The translations under genes and the position numbers were made by a program. Under the pieces are notes generated by a model. The model had not been told where the DNA came from. It made no database searches and was given only the letters and a program-made list of their open reading frames with translations. This document shows, in pieces, positions 25,144-35,215 of a DNA stretch of 64,000 nucleotides. Source of the DNA: Epiperipatus broadwayi (taxonomy: Eukaryota > Onychophora > Udeonychophora > Euonychophora > Peripatidae); the NCBI GenBank assembly GCA_028023455.1, contig JAQFVV010006502.1, positions 744,001-808,000 of the forward strand, written 5' to 3'. Each line of letters begins with the position of its first letter. The first letter of the stretch is position 1.

Positions 25144-25787
25144 AGATTACCATCTCTACACATATATGCTATATGTGCTCAGATATATATTAAGATAGCC
25201 AATCCTCATACTTTAATGGATATGCTCCAATCCACTCCACACTCCAACTCGTCAACTGTCCATCCAATTGAAAATCTGATGATGGAATGCTCAAAGGCCA
25301 CCCTGAGGCCGAGATTCGTGTCACACCCGTGCTGACCTAAGGTCAATCTGACCCCTCATGTACAGGACATAATCCATTCTTTACATATAGAAGGGATAGG
25401 TAGACAGTGTTATGAGATAGTGTGGAGATTTGTCATGTGAAAGTCTGTACTCATATACCCTTATATTACATATATAAACACAGGTATATAATAAGCCTGT
25501 GTGCTTCAGTTATTACATAGTAGAGATGTCTGCCCATCCCTCCTATATGTAATGAATGGATGTCCTGTACATGAGGGGTCAGATTGATCTTAGGTCAACA
25601 TGGGTGTGACAAGAATCTCGGCCTCAGGGTGGCCTTTGAGCATTCCATCATCAGATTTTCAATTGGATGGGCAGTTGAAGAGTTGGAGTGTGGAGTGGAT
25701 TGAAGCCTGTCCATTAAAGTATGAGGATGAGCTATCTTAATATATATCTGAGCACTTATAGCATATATGTGTAGAGATGGTAATCTG

Positions 25788-25833
25788 CACCAACTGATGA
25801 TTGCTGGTTTAGCATGAAATACTTATATTGGTG
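25788..25833 (+). ncRNA. Hammerhead ribozyme-like motif (F2, right arm)
   Basis: Stem I is CACCAA (25788-25793) with TTGGTG (25828-25833), six perfect pairs. CTGATGA is at 25794-25800. Stem II is 25801-25815, four pairs (TGCT/AGCA) with a U-U at the base. GAAA is at 25816-25819. Stem III is ATA/TAT with a two-base loop, and the cleavage-site A is at 25827. Every conserved position of the hammerhead core is present. Compared with the left-arm copy, C replaces T in stem I and restores a Watson-Crick pair. This is the strongest ribozyme call in the window. Confidence 0.85.
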
Positions 25834-25872
25834 ATTATTTATCTTTTCAACATATATGTGTTCAAATGTATC

Positions 25873-25935
25873 AGTGTTATGAGATAGTGTGGAGAGCGGT
25901 GGGTCGTGTGAAAGTCTGTGCTCATATACCCTATA
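25873..25935 (+). ncRNA. tRNA-like segment with B box in F2
   Basis: GATAGTGTGGAGAGCGGTGG followed by GTCGTGTGAAAGTCTGTG and CTCATATACCC resembles the D-arm-to-T-arm part of a tRNA. In the F2 copy at 56.87 kb the last part reads GTGTTCAAATCCTC, a near-consensus pol III B box. A tRNA cloverleaf does not close properly, so it is tRNA-derived at best. It might supply a pol III promoter to F2. Confidence 0.5.
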
Positions 25936-25951
25936 TATTAAACTGTCTTAA

Positions 25952-27181
25952 GTATTTTATAATTCAGAAATATTACATAATCATTACTATCTGATAAAAT
26001 TAATGTCATGTTTTTAGTAACATTAATAAGTATATAATTTTAACATAAATATTAATAAATATAACAAAATAAGATTTATTTTATATAAGAAGAAAATATT
26101 TCTAAGCTTTTCAGTTTTGAAATCATCTTTTGTCTTTTAAAGTTATGAGAGTTCAGATTTTGTTAATACTTAACATTTATGGCATTGATTAATATTTGGT
26201 GATAAGTAGATTCTTTATGTTTATACAATAATTTAATTACTCTAATGTTGCTATAGATTAGATAATTAAATAACTTGAAGATATATTACTATTATGATGT
26301 AATGTTTTTAAAAAGATCGAATCTGTATGTCTTCAGAAAACATTTATTATATTACAAATCCAATTTTATATGTGTTAGTCGATACAAAGTATTTATTTGT
26401 GATGTTATTCTGTAATTTCAACTCAAGATTTATATAATTATATTAAGTTAAACTGTAAATCTATTAAAAAAGTATGAATTTATTTTATTAGTGTTAATAA
26501 TAAAATCAATATGTTAGAGATATTTAATTAATATGAACATAGATAGCTTCAAATCTTTTATCATACTAGCTTTTTAAAGGATTTATAACATTTACTTTAT
26601 TTATTTTGTAATAGTTAAATTGTGAGTGATAATAAAAATCTTTGCTAAATTATTGATAAAATATTTCAAAGCTTTATTCTTTATTTAATGCTTGTAAGAT
26701 AATATTGTTTATTGCTTATTAATTATTCAGTCAGCAATTAATATTTTAATATCTGCATTGCCATTTAATTCTTAGTTTGTAATAGGAGATGAAGTATTAG
26801 TAATATCTGCTTCTGAATAATAAAAACTCCATTGCCTATTATCTTATAATAACTTTTTGCTTATACATTATTAAATTTGAATTCGGCCTAGCAATAACAT
26901 AATTATTTCTTTTAAAAAATCAGTTATAATTCATGAAAAAAAAAATAGTTAAATAAAACTTGTAATATCTATTTCTAGTAAAATTTTGTATGTTCACACT
27001 TATAATCAAAATTATTAGTCAGTTGTGTGACGAATGATGAGTATGAAATCTTAATATTACCCAGTAATTAATATCTAAGATTCAGCTAAAAATAATTTGT
27101 AGTATAATCTTGCTTTAAGCTACAAAGTTAAACATTAAGTTATAGATTATTTTATTTTATATAAATAGTATTTTAATTTGC
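25952..27181. other. Noncoding, nothing recognised
   Basis: A+T-rich without open frames above 60 codons or visible repeats. Confidence 0.5.
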
Positions 27182-27890
27182 ACGAAGCACAGATAATTGA
27201 AAATTAAAATAAATTGAGATATTGTCAAATCTCTCAGCACTCTTTACAATACTTATCCAACAGCCAATCAAATGTAAATGATAACTGTCCAAAAAACAAC
27301 CAAACCTAAACACATGACAAAAATTTTATGAGAAAAGGGCAGTCACTATTTTCTCTACTTTTCTTTCTATATATCTAAGCCAGTCATAAATATTTAGGTC
27401 TGAAAGATTTAAATATCTTCACAAATAATTCACTGAGTCTAAATCATAAACGTACAACACAAAATCCTATGATTTGCTATGTAGTAGTTTTTAGAATACA
27501 TAACAAGCAGTAAAGTATGTAAATAATATTTTAATTTGGCAATATCTCAATTTATTTCAATTTTCAACTATCTGCACTTTGCAAATTAAAATATTATTTA
27601 CATACCTGTTATGTATTCTAAAAACTACTATGTAGTAAATCATAGGGTTTGACATTGTATGTTTATGATTTAGACTCAGTGAGTTATTTGTGAAGATATT
27701 TAAAGCTTCAATCTTTCAGACCTAAATACTTCTGATTGGCTTAGATATATAGAAAGAAAAGTATAGAAAAGAGTGGCTGCCCTTTTGTCATAAAATCTTT
27801 GTCATGTGTTTAGGTTTGGTTTTTATTTGGACAGCTATCATTTAAATCTGATTGGCTGTTGGATAAGTATTGTAATGACTGAATTTTAAT
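27182..27890. mobile_element. 700-bp foldback element
   Basis: Arms of about 290-300 bp (27238-27537 and 27586-27880) are inverse copies at perhaps 85-90 percent identity by eye. TACAATACTTATCCAACAGC near the left end pairs with GCTGTTGGATAAGTATTGTA near the right end, and the inner ends pair through AATACATAAC. A second smaller inversion pairs the left flank 27182-27232 with the loop 27537-27583. No coding content and no hammerhead core found. It is a non-autonomous foldback or MITE-like element. Confidence 0.85.
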
Positions 27891-27919
27891 AAAGCTCGTA
27901 TTTACAAATATTATATATA

Positions 27920-28020
27920 TATAGAACTTGCAAAACAAGCTAGATGCAGAAACTGGTCTGGGGTTGAGAAAATTCTCAAAGCTTGTTAGGAGCTTGTTTT
28001 GCGAGCTCTATATTAAACAC
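27920..28020 (+). repeat. F1 fragment (ribozyme 3' half only)
   Basis: GCAGAAACTGGTCTGGGGTT (27947-27966) followed by AAAGCTTGTTAGGAGCTTGT and GCGAGCTCTATATTA. The CTGANGA half of the hammerhead is absent. The terminal AACTTGCAAAACAAGCT pairs with AGCTTGTTTTGCGAGCT, so it is a short foldback of about 100 bp. Confidence 0.7.
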
Positions 28021-28059
28021 ATATACACATGTGCCTGTACACACATAATATGTAAATAT

Positions 28060-28640
28060 GTAAAAGCAGTAAAAACTTAAACAATCTCAATATGATTATC
28101 AATCAACAATTCCATCTTTTATCAAGGTAAACTTCTTTTTACAAGAATGGTGAATATTCATTTTTAATCTATGGACTAATATGGATATATAAACAGCAAA
28201 GATTGCAACTTGACTACAGAAAGTGAGATTATTAATTCAAAGATATATAAATAAATCTTTTTAACCAGACAAATATAACTTATTCCAAAAGCAGACTAAC
28301 GAACAGTTAATTATAACTTTCAAATCCCACTGAAACTATTTATTACTTAGATAATAAAACTAATAAGTCCAAGGCTAGATAGGTTTATAAATGTAAATAC
28401 ATGAAAGCAGTCAACACTTTAACAATACCAATGACAATCTCAACCTATTGTTAAAGTAAATAAAAGGAATAAAATTAAAGAAAATCCTCCAAAAATAGAG
28501 AAAAAAAATTGATGTCATAGTTACTGTGTGTGTAGAAAAAGAATTGAAATGTAATCACACAAAACCATTGTTAGAGTAAATACAGAGATGTTATCAATGG
28601 CAAGGAAAACTTAAAATAACTAATTTGTTTACTAACTCAT
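28060..28640 (+). repeat. Dispersed repeat family D, tandem copies
   Basis: Blocks matching 14605-14905 run from 28065 to 28375, and the opening block (AAAGCAGT-AACACTTTAACAAT) restarts at 28403, so part of a second copy follows head-to-tail. No ORF. Confidence 0.55.
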
Positions 28641-28859
28641 GTAAATGAGAACAGTAAAATAAAAAAAAAAAAAAACAGACCAAAGTGAAAGAACAAATCA
28701 TGATGATTAAGTTAATTATTAATAAATTAAATTAAAAAAATTATAATGTTCATTCAAATTGTGCTAAATAATATATTTTTATTATACCTATAGATTTAAA
28801 ATGAATGACTCTTTTATTTTAGTAAAATGATTACAAAAATAACAAAAGTAATATATATT

Positions 28860-29060
28860 AAGACTATATTTCTAGATGCAACAGTAGGGACCTCTACAAA
28901 TCTTAACACAAGATTAACAACTTTAAAAGACAAGAGCAGCCACTCTTATCTTCAACCTACTTTTTAATTATATAGGTGAATCTAAAGCATTTTGATTTGA
29001 GAGTGTTTAGCTATTAACTACTTCACTGATTAAGTCTACAATTTCTATACAAGCTAACGT
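28860..29060 (+). repeat. Dispersed repeat family C, copy 2
   Basis: GCAACAGTAGGGACCTCTAC, then ACAAGATTAACAACTTTAAA, then CTTCAACCTACTTTTTAATT, in the order seen at 12948-13130. It ends near CACTGATTAAGTCTACA, which is also present in the reversed copy at 31800. Confidence 0.7.
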
Positions 29061-30312
29061 ACATGCAATCTTTCAATTTACAGTGAGTTGGTGTGATGCT
29101 CTTATAATTAGAAATGTTTTAAGACAATTTAAAGTTGTAATTAAGTAATTTTTCTGTGTAATATTTATTTCATATTGTTATATTAAATTACTATTTAATT
29201 AATAATATATAATTTTTTTGGATTTTGTATTATTTATTACAAGTTCATCAAATGCATAATATTTTTCCCATATAGTAATGCAGTATTTTTAATTCTAAAA
29301 TGTTATGTTGTTTACTAAAAAAATATATATATAAAATTTGTAACAACGTTATTACACTAATGCCTTAAAAAATAAAATAAAATTTAAAAATTATTTCATT
29401 ATTTGATTAAAATGTAATTTATATGTGAGGAAAAGTTATCAGAAATAATTAAAAAAAATATTTTCAAAAAGTGAATAGCAAAAAAAATGTATTATATAAA
29501 AAATATTACATTACCTCTCTATCACACAATTATAAAATATAATAATATCATTTTTGAGTGTGAAATATAGCATTGAGTAATTTTATTTGTTATACATATA
29601 AATAATTAATTAAAATGCAAAAAATAATAATAAAATTTGCTTAAAATTGTAATTATTTATTTAAATCATCTTGACTAATTTTAACAAAAAAGAAGAGAAA
29701 AAATATATTTATTGCAAATAAATACTACAACAATTTTATTAATTAAAAAAACTGAAATTCTAAGTACATAATTTATATTCATAATAATATATAACAAATA
29801 AGAGTTTACTATAACATTCTAATAGACATATAAGTATTAAGATTTAGCATACTATTTATTTCATTTAAAATTTAATTTTGCATATCACCTATTAATAAAA
29901 GCACTTGATTTGTAATTATATTTGTAAAAACATTAATTAATACATTCAAATGCTGTACTATAAATTATAAAATTGCTTTCCAATATTTAAACATTGAGTT
30001 TGGAATCATAGAACAATGGTGTTCTAAAAGATAATTGTTATGCATATATTATCAATTATAAAATAAGTTTCATAAAAAATACCAAATGTTTGCTAATTTA
30101 AAAATAAAACGTAATTAATGCTACAATTATTAGCTATTATGAAGTTATAAAAAATTCAAAAATAACTTATAAATGTAGGTTAGAAATAAAAATTATATGA
30201 CTAACAAAACAAGATTTTATTATATATATATAAAATTGATAAATGTAGAGTGCTTTATGTCTGGTAATGTTTTTGACTTTTTTTAAATTTCAGAAAAAGT
30301 TTAGGTTTAAAT
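29061..30312. other. Noncoding, nothing recognised
   Basis: Extremely A+T-rich, no open frame or repeat of note. Confidence 0.5.
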
Positions 30313-30560
30313 ACCACATCATCATCATCAACCATTATCAATCCACTGTAGTATGAAGGTCTCTCAATTTCAATCCATTTTTTCTGATCTTTAGCTTCTC
30401 TTCTCCACACCACCCCTGCACACATTCTTATTTCATCCATCCATCTCACATGTGGTCTCTTTCTGGGTCTTTTACATTTTTTGGAATCCAGTTTAGATTA
30501 GCATAAGTTAGTGAATGGATTTCCATTGCTTCATATCATCACTATGATGCCTCTACAGAA
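30313..30560 (-). pseudogene. LINE ORF2 C-terminus and 3' end (RTE-type)
   Basis: The minus-strand frame 30255-30449 begins MRWMDEIRMCAGVVWRREAK and continues DQKKW, matching the RW-D-I-x-AG-x-W-x-R-A-x-DR-x-W pattern at the extreme C-terminus of non-LTR retrotransposon polyproteins. It is followed by a tail of GATGATGAT repeats (read as CATCATCATC at 30317 on the plus strand), which is how RTE-type LINEs end. The rest of the reverse transcriptase and endonuclease is missing, as expected for a 5'-truncated insertion. The exact clade is uncertain. Confidence 0.8.
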
Positions 30561-31435
30561 TGAAGGTCTAAATTATTTGAAAATTTTTTATTACAATGCT
30601 ATTTATGCTAAATAAGTACACTAGATATTAAATTTTGTCTTGCTTTAAGTTATTTTATATTGTCAAAATAGATTTTGATGACATATTTTTCTTAGGGTTT
30701 ATGAAAATTCAATTAAGATGAGCATAACTATAAATACTTTGTCATAATAGATTATTTAAAAAAAATACTTATTTATTTGTTTTTGTTTGTTGGTTGTTAT
30801 GTATAAAAATACTGTTCCATTAATAAAAATAAAAATAAAACATTGGTTAATTATTGATAATATGGTTTAGAACTATCCTCCTTTGTTAAAACTGCAAGTA
30901 AATTACAATTTTTTATAGTTAATAAATTATTTAAACAAAGATTGTTTAGAACTTCTGTTGTGATGTATAAAAATACTTCATTTACCAATTTCTAAAAAAA
31001 AAAGATAAAATAATACCTGAATAAATTCTGATAATGCACATCATTTTTTAAAATAAAATACATCTGAGTGATAAATCCCACTAGTGTTGATTGTGCAGAA
31101 ACGAGTGGGAAACATAATCTGTTTTAGGGTTAATCATCTCCATTCTTATCTGCTTTATATATGTCTTATATGAAAGTTACACTCAGTCATATTTAGGGGT
31201 AGACTCCACATAATTACCAAAATGTGATGACAAACATGGGGCTGCATGAATCTATGTTTACCTGAACATTCAGAGGAAAAATTACTTCCTAATATGTGAT
31301 TCAATAATACATGTATATAAAAGTGCACTTTGAAAAAATTTGACTAACTTTTAGTGGGTTTTTAGTGCATTACATTTTTATTAGGATATGTTAATTATAC
31401 TGCATTATACAAATCATTTATTGTTACTTATTTTA
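30561..31435. other. Noncoding, nothing recognised
   Basis: A+T-rich spacer between the LINE fragment and the F1 array. No open frames above 60 codons. Confidence 0.5.
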
Positions 31436-31549
31436 AGCTTGTATTATAGATATGTAATATAGGGAGCATGCTAATAGCTCTAACAATCTTTTTATCATAA
31501 GTGCTACAAGAGAAAACATTTAAAAATCTCTGTTTAGAATTATCCCTAT

Positions 31550-31589
31550 CCCCAAACCAGTTTCAAGCTAATGGATCTTCTCAGTGAGG
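31550..31589 (-). ncRNA. Hammerhead-like motif (F1 unit 1)
   Basis: Minus strand: CCTCA, CTGAGAA, a weak stem II, GAAA, AC-TG-GT, T, then TGGGG. Stem I has five pairs and GAAA is intact, but G8 is A and stem II is broken, so it is probably inactive. Confidence 0.6.
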
Positions 31590-31727
31590 TACTAGGATAT
31601 TTAGACACTATATCTAAAATACCAACTAAAGGTCAGCATTTAGTTAATATTTAACTATCAAGTAAAAACTTTAAATATTCAGACACCTATATGTCTTCAA
31701 TCCAGCTGTCTACCTTATATAATTATT

Positions 31728-32008
31728 ATGTGCTGACATCACACTTAATAAGAATTAATATTTACAATGAAAGATTTTGTGAATGTTAATGTTTAACAAA
31801 AATAGTGGACTTAATCAGTGAGGAATTTATTAGCTTCATGCTCCCAAAATTCTTTAGATTTGCATATATAATTAAGAAAATAAGTTGAGCAATAGGAAGT
31901 CCCTCTTAACTTTATAAAGTCGAATCTTGCATTATGATTTGTAGAGGTCTCTCTTGCTAAAATTAAGCACTCAAGATGCATGTACTAAGGTTTTAGCCTT
32001 ATATAAGT
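31728..32008 (-). repeat. Family C repeat inserted in an F1 unit
   Basis: GTAGAGGTCTCTCTTGCTAA and the blocks to its left are the reverse of the family C copies at 12948 and 28860. The insertion interrupts the F1 unit between TTATATAATTAT and CTTAAATAGTTAT, so family C was active after F1 in this place. Confidence 0.65.
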
Positions 32009-32258
32009 ACTAACTTAAATAGTTATATGGGTCTGAAAACACTTCAGCCTCACCATGTATTAATAGCGTCAGCAATATAACATTGGCATAGCCTCAAGAG
32101 TGAAATTATAATAATGAAAAAATCCAAGTCATATATTACATGACTCGTTTTAAGGGTTTTATATATATGTTATATAGGGAGTGCACTAATAACTCTAACA
32201 AGCTTTTTATCATATGTGCTGCAAGAAAAAGCATTTCAAAATATCTTGTTATCTTTAT

Positions 32259-32298
32259 CCTCAAACTGTTTTCAAGATGTTGGCTCTTCTTAGTGAGG
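32259..32298 (-). ncRNA. Decayed hammerhead-like motif (F1 unit 2)
   Basis: Minus strand: CCTCA, CTAAGAA, GAGCC...ATCTT, GAAA, ACAGTT, TGAGG. Stem I still pairs (CCTCA/TGAGG), but the CTGANGA box has two substitutions, so no activity is expected. Confidence 0.5.
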
Positions 32299-32958
32299 TG
32301 ATAGGATATTCAGACACTAGATCTAACATACCAACTCAAGGTCAGCACTGATATAATACTTAAGTATTAAGTAGAAAATCTGAAATTTTAGACACATAAA
32401 TTTTCAAATCCAGCTATCTAACTTAAAATAATTATATGGGTCTGAAAACAGTTCAGTTTCACCATATTTATAACCTCAGCAAAATAACATCATGAATGCT
32501 TCATCAAAAAGTCAAATCATATATCATGTGACTGGTTTTAATCTGATATTATAGATATGTAATATAGGGAGCATGCTAATAATTATAACAAGCTTTTTAT
32601 CATAAGTGCCATAAGTTAAAGCATTTAAAAACCTCTATCTAGAGTTATCTATATTCTCAAACTGATTAGCACACTCCCTAAATTACATATCTATAATACA
32701 AGCTCAAAACAAGTCACATGATATATGACTTGGATTTTTTTTTATAATTTTACTTTTGAGACTTTGATGATATTATATTGCTGAGGCTATTAATATATAA
32801 GGCTGAAGAGTTTTCAGGACCATATAGCTATTTAAGATAGCTGGATTTGAAGACATATAGATGTCTGAATATTTCAGAATTTTAGCATAATAATTAAGTA
32901 TTAAATAAGGGATGCCCTGAGTTGGTATTTTAGATCTAGTTGTCTGAATATCCTAATA

Positions 32959-32998
32959 TCTCACTGAGGAGAGCTAACAGCTCAAAACTAGTTTGAGG
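32959..32998 (+). ncRNA. Hammerhead-like motif (F1 unit 4)
   Basis: CTGAGGA (32964-32970) fits CTGANGA. Stem II GAGCT/AGCTC (32971-32983) has five perfect pairs. Stem I TCTCA/TGAGG has five pairs, with A-T replacing the G-T found in other copies. The first G of GAAA is A (32984), which should abolish cleavage. The stems are better than in any other F1 unit. Confidence 0.65.
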
Positions 32999-33361
32999 AT
33001 ATGGATAATTCTGGATGGATATTTTTAAATGCTTTGTCTTGCAGCACTTATGATAAAAAGCTTGTTAGAGATATTAAAACACTCCCTATATTACATATTT
33101 GTAATATAAGCTTAAAACAATTCACATGATATATGGCACGATTGTTTGATTATTATAATTTTGCTCTTTTGGCTTTGGCAATGTTATATTGCTAATGCTA
33201 TTAATACATGGTGAGGTTGAAGTGTTTTCAGACCTATATAAATATTTAAGTTAGATTAGCTAGATGTGAAGACATATAGGTGTCTGAAAATTTCAGGTTT
33301 TTTAATAGATAAGTGCTGCCTTGAGTTCATATTTTAGATCTAGTCTCTGAATATCCTAGCA

Positions 33362-33402
33362 CCTAACTAAGGAGAGCCATCAGCTTAAAACTAGTTTAGA
33401 GA
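33362..33402 (+). ncRNA. Decayed hammerhead-like motif (F1 unit 5)
   Basis: CTAAGGA (33367-33373), GAGC...GCTT stem II, AAAAC, TAGTT, TAGAG. Core changes in both boxes and a broken stem I mean a dead copy, 403 bp from the same point of the previous unit. Confidence 0.5.
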
Positions 33403-33490
33403 TAGGGATAATTCTAGATAGAGATTTTAAAATTCTTTCTTCTATGGCATATGATAAAAAGCTTGTTAGAATTATTAGCACACCACCTAT

Positions 33491-33904
33491 ACTGCACACA
33501 CATGTGTATATAAGGTGCTATGAAACAGAAATGAGTGTCATTTTGAATGGAAGATGAGACTAGTGCTTGAAAGAATTATAACAACCAGTCAGTGAATAAT
33601 AACATTAAGAAGATATAGGAGTAAGTGTGTTAAGTAGGGAAAAGGTTTGAAATTGAAAAAGGTGTAAATTCAGGCAAGTTCTTACATTTGTGAAGAGGTT
33701 TGCATGTTTATGGTAAAAGATGGATAATAGTAATAGTGTTATTGTTTTTTTATTCTCTGCAAAATTTAAATAAATAATAGTAATAGACATATATATATAT
33801 ATATATATATTGTACCCTCACTTCTCGATATATATATAATTTATATATATCTAAGTTTTATATATATATATATATATATAAAACTTAGATAATGACCAGA
33901 TCAG
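33491..33904. repeat. Spacer with TA hairpin
   Basis: 33491-33790 shows nothing recognisable. 33845-33895 is a hairpin, TATCTAAGTTTTA / TAAAACTTAGATA, around a (TA)n loop, with another TA run at 33789-33811. Confidence 0.75.
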
Positions 33905-35100
33905 CAAAGAAAAAATAGAAAAAAAGTCAATCATACATGATGCAAGATAGAACAGCCAAAAGAGCTGGAGTTGGAACAAAAAAAGTAAAATATGTTGAAG
34001 CAATATTACTTTTAGTTAATATAAAAATGTATGACTTAATCAAAGGAAGCAAGCAGGAAATGAACAAAAATATACAGAAAGTTCAACAGGAAAGTGACAA
34101 AAGATTCAATGAAATGCTAAAAAATATAAAAAATAAAAATATCAATTAGTGGCAATAAAATATTGATATTATGTTTGAGGAAATTCAACAAATGATTAGA
34201 GAAGTTAGGAAATAAATAAGAAAACATTGTAAGAATATGATAGAAAGATTTTCTGAGAAATGTGAGAAAAGATTTAGAAAACTAAAAAAGAAGCAAGGCT
34301 AATATAGTAAAAAAAATAGAAAAGATAAATATCTATGTAATAGAAACTGAAAAGTCACTAAATAAGGTACAAGATGTGAATGATATAACTGGAGACTTAA
34401 ATGATGTAAAATTTAATTGTGAAAATTAATGTGTAAGAGTCAACAAATAGCTGAACTGCTGAATGCACTGGATACAAGGATGCATCACCAGTCAAGTGGG
34501 CAGCCTGAGAAAACTCATGACCAAAGCTTATATTAATTTTCTGTAATTAGAAAAGAGAACAGACAAGGGAAATTAAAGTAGTTATGATACATTGGCTTGG
34601 CAACATAGAAGCAGAACAAGGGATGATAAATAATGCAATAAAAACATGAAGTCAGAAGTCCTAAAATTAAACAGTCATAACGCTGGTTATGAAAAAAATA
34701 AAGAAATGAATCTAAAATAACAGATTAAACATAGTAGTTATGAAGAAATCATTTACAGTATAAAACAATTTTTACAATTTGATGTCTTTAAAAGTCAAAC
34801 AGATGAAGCACCTGCACAACATTATGAATCTTTTATTAAATATATATCACTTAAAGCTAGATATAGCTATGATCATGGTGTTGAGATAGAAAAAGGGAAT
34901 GATAAATTTTTCTGGTCATCTAAAATGGGATCAGAACTACTAAAAAATATTAGGAAAAAGATAAAGATAAAATTTTAATTGAATGTGGAATGTCTGAAAT
35001 ATTGATGACCCCAGAACTAGTGAAAAGGATAAAGAATTTGTTTTAAAATAAGGCTATAATGTTTGATATTAGTGATTTTGACAATTTAACCCATATGGTG
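33905..35100 (+). pseudogene. Decayed gag-like region of an LTR element
   Basis: Several short plus-strand frames read as one broken protein. 33937-34149 is a lysine- and glutamine-rich helical segment (MMQDRTAKRAGV, then heptad-like coiled coil). 34437-34540 reads QQIAELLNALDTRM...SSGQPEK. About 34760-34978 reads DVFKSQTDEAPAQHYESFIK and ends with MGSELLKNIRKKI. The last part resembles the F-x-ESPxQFYxRF and GL-x-IR pattern of retrotransposon capsid. The coiled-coil-then-capsid order matches the Gag on the minus strand at 60.2-61.2 kb. Stops and frameshifts separate the parts. No protease or pol follows. It may be an orphan interior without LTRs. Confidence 0.5.
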
Positions 35101-35156
35101 ATTTTTATATCTCTAGATAACAAGTGCAATAAGGTTTTTTAAAGTATAACTGATTT

Positions 35157-35215
35157 TAAAACAGGCAAAACTCACCATACAGTAGTGCCACTCAGTGCCA
35201 ACCAGAATAATAGTT
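35157..35215. repeat. Fragment of the 20-kb foldback element
   Basis: AAAACAGGCAAAACTCACCA and GTGCCACTCAGTGCCAACCA match 20002-20050. Confidence 0.75.

Larger units (their letters stand above)
24933..25951. mobile_element. F2 element: inverted pair with two hammerheads
   Basis: About 1 kb, flanked by a 13-bp direct repeat TAAACTGTCTTAA (24933-24945 and 25939-25951), a likely target-site duplication. The left arm (about 25000-25400) is the inverse of the right arm (about 25525-25938). The string CAGTGTTATGAGATAGTG occurs at 25405 and again at 25872, so the plus-oriented monomer is 467 bp. Each arm has a hammerhead, a tRNA-like segment and a tail (ATATTACATATATAAACACAGG). Copies of the family also occur at 47.2, 55.7-56.9 and 63.9 kb. 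The 73-codon frame at 24977-25198 lies inside it and is not a gene. The layout matches a retrozyme-like dimer with one unit inverted. Confidence 0.85.
31436..33490. mobile_element. F1 array: tandem and inverted hammerhead units
   Basis: Five F1 units in the order minus, minus, partial minus, plus, plus (by ribozyme orientation): 31436-32153, 32154-32540, 32541-32667, 32668-33075 and 33076-33490. The unit ends are TTAAGCTTGTATTATAGATA / TATAGGGAGCATGCTAATAG and GTCACATGATATATGAC. The two plus units repeat every 403 bp, measured at the ribozyme core. The first unit carries an inserted family C repeat (about 31728-32008); without it, it is about 430 bp. Multimers of ribozyme-containing units are a hallmark of retrozymes. 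The inverted junction at 32667 is a novel join, since it falls inside the hammerhead. Confidence 0.85.

Noticed and set aside
25260-25330. Hammerhead at the CTGATGATGGAATGC string
   Set aside because: CTGATGA is present but no GAAA follows a stem; the nearby GGCC hairpin does not complete the core. The true F2 ribozyme lies elsewhere in the unit.
33905-35100. Flanking LTRs around the gag-like region
   Set aside because: I could not find a direct repeat on both sides; left as an orphan fragment.
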